Positions 55,441-64,000 of a DNA stretch of 64,000 nucleotides are shown piece by piece (within the stretch, counting starts at the first letter, position 1; every line of letters begins with the position of its first letter). The position numbers and the translations under genes were made by a program. Location: the NCBI GenBank assembly GCA_037975125.1, contig JAJQOW010000014.1, forward strand, positions 18,719,685-18,783,684, in the 5' to 3' direction. The notes below the pieces were generated by a model. The model ran no database searches. It saw only the letters and a list, made by a program, of their open reading frames with translations, and was not told the origin of the DNA. This DNA comes from Latrodectus hesperus. Taxonomy: Eukaryota; Arthropoda; Arachnida; Araneae; Theridiidae.

Positions 55441-55523
55441 CCTGATTGGATGCAGAAAGATTCTGCATCTGACACTCCATTGCTGGCAGCGTCAGATGCA
55501 GAATCTTTCTGCATCCAATCAGG
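55441..55523. repeat. Perfect 33-bp inverted repeat with nested hairpins
   Basis: Left arm 55441-55473 is the exact reverse complement of 55491-55523, separated by a 17-base loop. Each arm also contains its own hairpin: GATGCAGAA-AGA-TTCTGCATC. A 33-bp perfect stem in such AT-rich DNA is far beyond chance. A transcript could fold into a perfect dsRNA hairpin; in DNA it could extrude a cruciform. It could be a very short MITE, a recent palindrome or a hairpin-RNA locus. No ORF crosses it. Confidence 0.97.
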
Positions 55524-56465
55524 AGACACTTTTTCACTACCTATGTCTCACCAATTAGTCTGATTAACCTACTAATAATGCAAACTTAAATTGGAACAAA
55601 ATAATATTTTTGAACGATTTTATCGATCGACCAATATTATCAGCGACGTTTATTACATTGATATAAACATAATACAATTGTATTGGTAAAATAGGAAGTA
55701 AATGCTCTTATATAAAAGCCTCCTTGTACCTAATGCGTTGCACATTTATTCTTTTAACTCGTTTTTATATCCTTTAATTGATAATTTTACGGACTTGGTG
55801 AGTAAAGATTTCGTTCTTAATATTAAGTTTATAGACATGTATCTTTTAAGATCCAATGTTTGCTGTTGATTTTGAGAGACCAAAATTGTATCTATTTGAT
55901 ATAAACTCTCTTTTTATTCCAGAAGTCACAATTTTTTAAATTTGAATTTTTTTCTGAGTTAATTTATAAATTTTATTAATTAATTCTAATAGGTATTCCA
56001 GTCAGTGTAAGTAACCGTTTTCAAAACATTTGTATCAAAACTGATATATAAGTTCTGTCAAACGAAATAATAAATTTTAAAACATTAATAGTAATTGCTA
56101 CACTAATTATTTTAACTAAATTTATATTTCATATTAAAAATACTAAATTTCATGGATTATGCATGCAGATTTTAAGGCAAACTTTTTTTAATTTATAAGA
56201 TTTAATTCAAATTTGTGTATTACATTCTACAAAGAACCTGAATATTTTTTTGAAATTCCTTGCAAGATATTTTTCGCCTTTATTGTAAGTTTCTGTGCAG
56301 ATATAATATTTTTATTTATAATTCAAATAAAAATGCAAGCCATAATGATTAGAAGTCTTCATAAAATCATATTTCTATGTTTTTAATCCACATTTAGCTG
56401 CTGAAATTTTAAATTACTTAAAAAGTTATAACTAATTCTACAAGCATGATATAATTTTGTACATG
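55524..56465. other. AT-rich spacer
   Basis: No feature recognised between the hairpin and the Tc1 element. Confidence 0.5.
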
Positions 56466-58137
56466 CAGTGAGTGTAAAAAGTATTCGTACAGTTCGACTA
56501 TTGATTTAAAAAAGATCCATTCATAAAAATTGTAAACATGAATTCCATTTTAATTAATAATAAATACATAATGGAACATATTTTCACTAGTTTCATGTGA
56601 AATTTACAGAAAAATAATTTTATACATGAATAAATATTTACAAAACTGTAACAATCCAACATCTTGTGATGCAAAAAGTATTCGTACACTAAAAGAAATG
56701 CAAATTTTTTTGTTATATTTTGTGATTGGTTTAGCCATTAATATGTAGTTAACGTAACTTACAAGATAACAAGATAATTGACGTTATCTTGTAGTTACTT
56801 AAAAGGTTCTTCAATGGAAATTTTAATGTAGTGAGAAACTAGAAATTCTGTAATTGGTCGTAAAAGTAAAGCGACAAGTGTTTCCGAAAGAAAACTGATT
56901 TTAAAGCTCCGTAAAAATGGTAAATCGTACAAGAAGTTTTGTGACCTGGTTGGTAGACCCCGTTCAACTGTGCAGTCAATCGTAAAAACATTTGCTGCCA
57001 CTCTAACTGTTCAAAACAGTCTTCGTACTGGGCGAATATGTCTATTGACATCATCTGACAGACGGTTTCTGAGACGTTCATTAAAGAAGGATCCCAAAAT
57101 AAGTGCTCCTACATTAACATCAGAACTGAAGAACATGGGAACATCAGTCTCCGTAAGTACTGTTTGAAATACATGCAGAAATGAAGGTTTCCATGGCCGT
57201 GTTGCGAGACGAAAATTCTTTGTTAGTGAGAAGAATCGGAAGCTGCGATTGTGTTTCGCCAAGCAATACGTTATGAAAATCCAGATTTCTGGAAAAAGGT
57301 TATCTTTACAGACTAAAGTAAATACAGCATATTTGGATCGGACGGGAGACGAATGGTATGGAGAAACGCAATACAGAAATGCATCCTATGAATTTAATGC
57401 CAATAGTGAAGCATGGTAGTGGAAGTCTGCTTGTTTGGGGTGTATGAGTGCTTCTGGGGTGGGCAAATTAATCTTTATTAAAAGCATTATGAATCATCAA
57501 CTTTATATTGACATTTTAAACAATAATTTAGTTCCTAATGCAACAAAAATGGGCTTGAATGGTGATTACGTTTTCATGCATGATAACGACCCCAAGCACA
57601 CAGCCCTAAACACAAGGCTCTGGATGCTATATAATACCCCCAAAGTTCATGAAACTTCCTCCTCAATCGCCGGTCCTCAACCCCATCGAGAATTTATGGA
57701 ACGTTCATGATAAAAATATTAGATCCAGACATATTTATTATAAAAATGATTTAGAAACAGCTGTTAATCAAGAATGAGACACCATACCTAGCTCAATAAC
57801 AGCAAAATTGGTGGAATCGATGCCAAAGAAAACTCAATGCAGTTAATCAAGCTAAAGGATATCCTACAAGGTATTAGATGTAATATTATGATTGTGTTGG
57901 CCAATATATGCCTGATGTGCGAATACTTTTTACACCACAAGATGTTGGAGTGTTTCAGTTTTGTAAATATTTATTCATGTATAAAATTATTTTTTGTAAA
58001 TTACACATGAAACTAGTGAAAATATGTTCTATTATATATTTCTAACTAATTAAAAAGGAATTTATATTTGTAATTTTTAGGAGCCGATCTCTTTGAAATC
58101 AACTGTCGTACTGAACGAATACTTCTTACACTCACTG
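56466..58137 (+). mobile_element. Tc1-like transposon with IR/DR termini (1,672 bp)
   Basis: Left end CAGTGAGTGTAAAAAGTATT at 56466; right end, read inward, CAGTGAGTGTAAGAAGTATT at 58137. The terminal repeats are long (about 230 bp), and each has two direct-repeat binding sites: outer GTAAAAAGTATTCGTAC (about 56474-56490) and inner GCAAAAAGTATTCGTAC (56671-56687) on the left; inner GTGCGAATACTTTTTACAC (57916-57934) and outer (about 58113-58132) on the right. This is the IR/DR layout of Minos- and Sleeping Beauty-type elements. TA follows on the right; the left flank is TG, probably mutated. It contains a broken transposase. Confidence 0.93.
56818..57873 (+). pseudogene. Tc1-type (DD34E) transposase, frameshifted
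   Basis: In order: GRKSKATSVSERKLILKLRK and GRPRSTVQSIVKTF, the paired-like helix-turn-helix DNA-binding region; SDRRFLRRSLKKDPKISA and LTSELKNMGTSVSVSTV; then, after a TGA at 57168, HGRVARRKFFVSEKNR; VIFTD followed by a stop (57311-57316), the first catalytic Asp; MHDNDPKHTA with the second Asp (near 57582); and PPQSPVLNPIENLW (near 57660-57703, in a different frame) with the last Glu. I count at least three stops and two frameshifts. It is bracketed by the element's inverted ends. Confidence 0.9.
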
Positions 58138-59319
58138 TATAAAAATAAGCTGCAAAAGAATATTTACTTTATATATACCTACAAAAATGTTGAAATTTTA
58201 ATTATGTTGAAATATACTTTATAATGAATTGAAATCAATAATTAGATTTCTAATTTTCTTAAACATAGACTAAACTATTTGTATTGGGCAGTTTACCAAA
58301 GAAAAATAAAATTCTGAAAATGCTAGTAAATATTTCACACCTTTTTAGTTGAGAAATTTTTAAAATATAACGTTAATTTTAAAATAAACAATGCAAGTAA
58401 GACTTCTTTAAAACTTTAGCAATTCTTTAATCTTTATTGCTTTTTAGACTTGATTAAAGCAAATCTACAAAATATTTATGAATTCTTGTCCTTTCTGATT
58501 AAAAAAAATTCATGTCTTTTACATAAACACTTAGTCCACTATAAATCAGCGCATCGACTTTTCATTAATGTATAATTTATTCTAGATGAGGTTAAATTAA
58601 AATACTCAAGATATACTCAAGTTTAATTTATCACAAATAAATAAATTAAGACAGTTTAATTTATCAGAATTTAAGGCTGGCGCAAAGTCTTGTAGTGAAA
58701 GCTATAAGTTTTATCAAGTTTTAAAGTAAATTCTGCAAGGCACTACATTATTTGCAAATACTTTGCTTCGACGAATTAGGTAAGCCACTTATGTTGCCGA
58801 ATATTTTTTGGTTACATAATGTAATTATATTATCACTATATTCCACTGACATCTTTTAATGTTTACAAGAGTTTTGGGGAAACCCAACAACTAGAATAGA
58901 ATAAAAACTAGTAGCAGTACTTGATTAATGCAGTGATAGTTGATCAAAGTCAGGATCCGGTTATTCATTGTTACTTTTATGTTTTATTTAGAACTGACAA
59001 TTTCATCTCAATGTCTGACCTTTAAAAGTCTCTAGCATTAAATGACACTGATATTTCTTAAGCTTAATATATTTAAATTTTTTTTAAAAAAATTCAGCCA
59101 CTTCTATCATTTAAAGATCTCAAGGAAATATTTTTAACTGAAGACTTGATTTTAAATCTTAATTAAAATTGTATTATAATCTTAGAGTCTAACATAAAGC
59201 GAAGCTCTAAATTTTCTTCAGTTTGTCTTTGAAACTGAACTATAAAACTTTGAACTGAATCAATTTAGTTTGTAATTCTATACTGAAAAATTAACCTCTC
59301 ATGTGCATACTTCTAACAA
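58138..59319. other. AT-rich intergenic DNA
   Basis: No gene or transposon end recognised. Confidence 0.5.
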
Positions 59320-59320
59320 G

Positions 59321-59660
59321 GTGCCTTGGTAGCCTAGAGGTCAGGGAATCGCCGTTCCGTTCGGTAGGGTGGTGTTCGAATCCCCAAGCCGCCAAACCCG
59401 AGTGCATGTGATATAAGTGCTCGTTGAAACTGAATCAAAAAATCTTGTTGTCGTTGAGCAGTTACCATGGGTCTAATAGTCTGGAGAAAATTGAGGGAGT
59501 GGATACTCTGGTGATGCCATCTATCGGAGGAATCTTAAAGCAAAGTCGTACTTTCACCTTCGTGATGCTGTAATTAAACGGAAGACTCACCCTACTGATT
59601 TAAATTCGCATAGCCGTCGGAAGAAGAGCTTGGCGTGTAAACGTATCATATTTAACAACA
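59321..59660 (+). mobile_element. tRNA-derived SINE, second full-length copy
   Basis: Same family as 42.69 kb. A box TGGTAGCCTAGAGG and B box GTTCGAATCC are present, though the head is more diverged. Compared with the other copy it lacks about 30 bases between two AAAATT words (CTGGAGAAAATTGAGGGAG here), as expected from deletion between short direct repeats. The end is TTTAACAACA. Confidence 0.92.
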
Positions 59661-60081
59661 GATTTCGTACTTACGTTGAACATTTAACAAAAGGCTTTTA
59701 TAAAAAATTATCCTTCACAAGGATTTACATTTAACAGAATATCTTTGTGATTCCATTAATCAATTTAATAATACTAAAATAATACAACCACAGACTATTT
59801 CTACGGTTGCTGCTCGTGAAAAGCAGCATAGTGAGAGTTACTAGTTATTTAAATGTATCATTAGTTGTACTAAAGAGTGTGGAGTTCTCTGCAAATGCCT
59901 AAGTTTTTACTTGTACCTATTTTGCAAACTTCTGGATTTAAGCAATTTATTTCCATTTTGTATTTTAAAAAAACTGCTTATAAATTACTTAAAATTTAAA
60001 ATCTTCAAATCTTGGTTTAAACTTAATAATTTCAATCATAAATAAAATTAGTATAATGAACAGTTACTTCTTATTATCTAG
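59661..60081. other. AT-rich spacer upstream of the small membrane-protein ORF
   Basis: Ends in TTCTTATTATCTAG at 60081, which resembles a splice acceptor. Confidence 0.5.
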
Positions 60082-60083
60082 AT

Positions 60084-60377
60084 ATGACAACTTCTAATCC
60101 AAGCACAGATGAAATTGAATTTGGACTGGATAGACGTAAAAGAAGTTCAAGAGAATTAATTGGAAACTTACGACTGGCTCCAGGACCTAACGTAAGAATA
60201 GGAAACCAGTGGTCTGTAACGGACATGTTTGATAATTTTGGTGTAGGAAGAGGTGGATTACCAGAATGTTTCATTTGTAGCCTCATAATATTAATGGGCA
60301 TTGGTCTCCTAACGTTGCTCATATTAAAAATAATAGAAATCTCTTCTCCGAACAAAAATGAGACTTCGTATGAATAA
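60084..60377 (+). CDS. Small single-pass membrane protein, 97 aa, uncharacterised
   Basis: ATG at 60084, TAA at 60375-60377. The pyrimidine-containing sequence ending TATCTAG at 60081 could be a splice acceptor, so this may be the coding exon of a gene with an upstream non-coding exon. Residues 1-60 are polar (NPSTDEIEFGLDRRKRSSRE near the start; LAPGPNVRIGNQWSVTDMF near 31-49); residues about 63-86 are a strong transmembrane segment (CFICSLIILMGIGLLTLLIL and on); the tail is short and polar. No signal peptide, so the N-terminus is probably cytosolic or luminal as a type II or III protein. Balanced codons and the less AT-rich sequence set it apart from surrounding DNA. Function and family not recognised; a conserved small integral membrane protein is possible. 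Confidence 0.6.
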   Translation: MTTSNPSTDEIEFGLDRRKRSSRELIGNLRLAPGPNVRIGNQWSVTDMFDNFGVGRGGLPECFICSLIILMGIGLLTLLILKIIEISSPNKNETSYE

Positions 60378-62098
60378 TACTGAATTTAAGTAGCAGAATA
60401 CTAAAAGTTTTATGAAGAATAGATTAAATTACTACATCATATTGTTTAAATAACGAAAATCTAACGAAGATTTGATAACTCAATACTTCATGACTTTTTA
60501 AGCTATTTATGTGACAAGAGTAAATATTAAAATTACTCACGAATCCTTTAAAACACAATTCTGTAGAACTTATTGAACATCTTTACAAAATATCTTCAAT
60601 ACTGAAATATCGTGTTAATTTTGTCAGCAGGGATTCCAGATTTCAAATTGATATTTTGATATCTTTCATTAATTTAGGACGCTATCAAATTTATCTTGTC
60701 ATTGTTATCAATATTTTTATACGTTTTCGCAAATACCATATAAAATTATAAATTCTCTATTTTTTTGAAATAGTTATAGCTTTGAAAGTTGTATTGTTGA
60801 ACTTTTAACTTGTATTTATTTTTTGTCAAATAAATTTTTATGACAAAATTTTTGGTACATCTTGTTTAACACGGCTTATTAACAATACCTTTGAGCTCAT
60901 TGTGCAAAATGGTTCACAAAACCATTATTTAAAAAATATTCTGACAAAATTGATTTACTTCAAACAATATAAAAGCCTCGGACTTTAATAACGTTTATGA
61001 ACATTTAAGGCTAATTTTGTACTTTATTTTTCAGTTTATATTAATGCATAAAGTGTGAAAAAATTTAATTACTTAAATCATTAAAAACTTTACTTTTTCG
61101 TGTTTAAAGCTACTTGAAAAGATTTTAAAAGCAGATTAAATTTTTAAAAAAATCGATATAAAGATTTTTTGTATCCAATTCGACGTAATTTCACAACATA
61201 TATATTTTAATATGTTTAATGTGAAATTATAAGACATAAGTAATTTTTAGTATATTCTCTAAGATATTTCATTCCCAAAGTCAGTGACTTTTGATTTAAG
61301 TTTGAGCTACAAACTTCCTGGAAAAGCTGACCAAACTACAAAGATTATTTCTGCAGTTTTGAATTATCTAAAATATTTACAGTAAAGTATGCCAGTTGCT
61401 TGTAAGGTGTTGCTTGCTGTAATGAATTTTCGGAAATAAATGACCCCTGGAAGTTTCCAGAGAAATCTTTCTTACAATCTTATTTATCAACTAACTACGG
61501 TTTGGATCTTTTGAAATTTATTTATACAAATAAATCCTTTTGTCTTTATTCCAATTTGCAAAACTGTCTTGATTAAAAATCCAAATTTTTAGAATTCGGA
61601 CAACTGACTCTGTTGGATAGAAAAAATATAAAGCTATAAACACAGGAATTTAATGACACTGTAGGAAATAAGATCTGTTCATCCCCCATGTGTGACAGTA
61701 TTTGTACATATTAATTTTTTTGAAAAAAAGCAAGAAAATGTCTTTTCTAACACAAAGAATATAAAGCGGGTGTAAGCATTTAAGAAAAAAGATTACTCAA
61801 ACCCTTAGTTTATCTTGTTCAATCATTAAAATTCTACGTACAATAAATCAATGTACTTTCTATTAAATAAACATGAAATCTGTTTATTAATGCAAAGAAA
61901 ACATGCATTATAATATACTAAAGTTTATTTTATGGAAGTTATAGAATGTTACAAAAAAGAAAAATTATACTTTTTAAAATTAAGAATCTGTATATATTTG
62001 ATGAATTAATGTTTCCAATTAAATTTTTATTAGCTTAAGATTTATGATAAGTTTAATTTGTTTTTATAAGATTTACTTATATAAGATTTTATAAGATT
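60378..62098. other. AT-rich intergenic DNA
   Basis: Includes the likely 3' UTR of the 97-codon ORF (AATAAA near 60,830). No other feature. Confidence 0.5.
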
Positions 62099-62358
62099 AT
62101 TAGGCACACACACAGAGGCCGTTTAATCCGGGATGCCAAATTTTGAGTTTGGTGATATTTTTGGCGAATTTTCTTATGTATCTGTGTGTGTGACAACCTG
62201 GTTTTTATTATGTCATAGATATGAGGACCTATAAAAATTATGCAGAAAATTCTATTTTGACAACCCTGGTATTTACATCATCTTGGCAACATTCCTTTAT
62301 CGCCAAAAAAATTCTGAAGTTTTTGCATTCTGAATTATACGGCATCTGTGCCGATTAC
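62099..62358. mobile_element. Candidate MITE (about 260 bp)
   Basis: Left end ATTAGGCACACACACAGAGG and right end, read inward, GTAATCGGCACAGATGCCGT share an imperfect inverted repeat (GGCACA...GCCGT). TATAAGATT occurs at both flanks (62090-62098 and 62359-62367), as an 8-9 bp target duplication would. The left flank already contains several TATAAGATT-like words, which weakens this. No coding capacity. hAT-type origin would fit the duplication length. Confidence 0.4.
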
Positions 62359-63773
62359 TATAAGATTTAAAACAGTTTTTGCTTTTTCAATTGTAAAAAT
62401 TTACTTATCGTTAATTAAATCTTGTTAAATTACATTAAACTCTAGGTAGCTATAAAAACAATGTGGAAACCTCTAAATAAAAGAAATTTTAAAAATTCGG
62501 TTTTGTAAATTTGTATAAATAAAATTCTTATATTTTTTGTCGTCTGAACATTAGCTAGGAATTGAACTGAGCTCGGCTACATGGAATGGGAGGAAATTTG
62601 TACCATACCTCTAAATAAATTTTTAAAACTTTATTTTTGAAATTTTGATTACAGCGTTTATAATTCATTTAAAACATAATTAGTGTTTATTTTAACACCC
62701 TGTAAAATTGCTTATACTACAAAGTAATTAAAATCTATGTAGCATTCTCCTCTACGAAACATTTTTTTCCTGTTTATAAACTGTGATCTGTGCATTATTG
62801 CTAGGACTAGAAAAAATATTTGCAGCATTGGATTCCATATTCTTCCCATTCCCATCATCTAATTATATTTAAAAAATAACTATATCTACTATTTTTCACT
62901 TAATATAATTTTGTTTTTGCCATCTTCAGCGAATGCGTTTTCGTCTTTCTTTATACATCATCGATTGGAAAATAAAGGAAAAAAAATGTCTTAAAATTTA
63001 GTAATGTGACTTCATTTCACGATGCAAAACATCCTTTTGGGATGTTAATTAAATTATTTTATAAAGAATTTTTATGTGTTTGGTTGTAAAATTTCATGTT
63101 TTTGCTTTTAAAAGAAACATCGGTCTCATAACTGATTTTTTTTCTTAAATAATTCATTGAGAAATATTTTGGATGCTCATATAATTAGCTAATGTAAATT
63201 TTGCTATTTTCTTTAATTTAATATTTGCTCTATCAGTTCATGACATTAAATTTGTATTTCAAAGAATATTTCAAATTCTAACATGTTCATGTCTTCAACT
63301 GTTAACATGTTCAAATTAACATGTTATTTTACATGTTCAAACTAAAGTTTCAGTCAACATATTAAAATTCTTTGAATTTTTGTTTGCTTTCATATGTGAC
63401 AAATAAAAATATCTATTGCTTGTTTCATCCTTGTATTGTTTTTTCTTGGTAAAATCTACGCTGAATAAGTCAAGTAAGTCGGTATCAACTGTAAATTTAT
63501 TGAACCATGCAAAATTAATTAAATTAAAAGGAGCTAAATAGGTATATTCAGCTAATACTAAAATATAGTCTTAGCTACAATTTTTTTATTAATATAAAAT
63601 GATGTATAATGTTAATGAGAGGGGGATTTAATAAAGTTGTACACGACATGGTTTTCAGACAAAAGCTTAAGCAAAGTGAGTAAATTGAAGAGGTACAATT
63701 GGAGTAAATTCCAGCTGTGAGACGTTTCGAGAAGGACAGACTCTAAAGTCATGACAAAGTGACATGGTACCTA
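62359..63773. other. AT-rich intergenic DNA
   Basis: No supported gene; a few ACATGTTC words are repeated near 63,280-63,340. Confidence 0.5.
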
Positions 63774-64000
63774 CAGTCAGTCTCAAAAGTCTACGTACAA
63801 CCCTAAAAAAGGGCACATTTCAAAACCTAGTTATATTTCAATTTGCAAAATCGAATAAATATTTCCTTTTTCACTAAAAACTGATTTACAAAATTAAAAA
63901 AGTTTCAAACTATCATCTACTGGGAAATTTTGTGAATATGTAAAAATTAGCGCGTCACAAAAGTCTGCATACACACGATTGGTTGAGAAGAGAAAATTTA
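63774..64000 (+). mobile_element. Left end of a second Tc1-like element, cut by the window
   Basis: TA at 63772-63773 precedes CAGTCAGTCTCAAAAGTCTA, and an inner copy of the site, GCGTCACAAAAGTCTGCATA, begins at about 63951. The two sites, outer and inner in direct orientation about 175 bases apart, are the IR/DR arrangement of Tc1-like transposons. The rest lies beyond the window. The terminal sequence differs from the Tc1 copy at 56.5 kb, so it is another subfamily. Confidence 0.72.

Overview
The window reads as nuclear DNA of an arthropod, most likely an araneomorph spider. It is strongly AT-rich, gene-poor, full of dinucleotide microsatellites and packed with eukaryotic transposable elements: Ty3/Gypsy, mariner, Tc1, Tigger/pogo, Merlin/IS1595-like, Helitron, several non-LTR retrotransposon tails and a tRNA-derived SINE. 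The spider assignment is inference from repeat types I recognise, not from a search. There is no bacterial operon structure and no CRISPR array.

Layout. 1-19,100: mostly featureless AT-rich DNA with a CT/TA microsatellite (3595-3743), two minisatellites (24-bp unit near 6.0-6.3 kb; 31-bp unit at 12.4-12.7 kb), a hairpin at 5.7 kb, two RNase H-type non-LTR tails (5.1 and 10.7 kb) and a decayed Tc1-like transposase (9.7-10.6 kb). 19,748-22,297: the only long non-transposon ORF, an uncharacterised 849-residue protein on the minus strand. 24,849-25,908: a non-autonomous Helitron, followed by a dead Merlin-type transposase and a SINE tail. 30,097-31,516: a foldback mariner next to a Tigger remnant. 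About 32.1-32.5 kb: another non-LTR tail.

33,580-41,177 is the main structure: three 606-bp LTRs separated by two internal regions (LTR-int-LTR-int-LTR, minus-strand coding), flanked once by a 4-bp ATAC duplication. Each internal region encodes one uninterrupted Gag-integrase fusion (885 and 892 residues) from which protease, reverse transcriptase and RNase H are missing in frame. This looks like a recently amplified, non-autonomous Gypsy lineage that became a tandem array after or during one insertion.

42,690-64,000: a full tRNA-derived SINE, a nine-unit 31-bp minisatellite with a palindrome in every unit, an RTE-type retrotransposon tail ending beside an (AT)n tract, a possible signal-peptide exon (46.1 kb), a Tigger element inserted in a TA/GATA microsatellite, a perfect nested hairpin (55.44-55.52 kb), a Tc1 element with IR/DR ends and a broken transposase, a second full SINE, a small single-pass membrane protein ORF (60,084-60,377), a candidate MITE, and the left end of another Tc1-like element cut by the window edge.

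Most of the content is transposon-derived; the host-gene candidates are the 849-residue ORF, the 97-residue membrane protein and, weakly, the signal-peptide exon. No functional link between them is visible.
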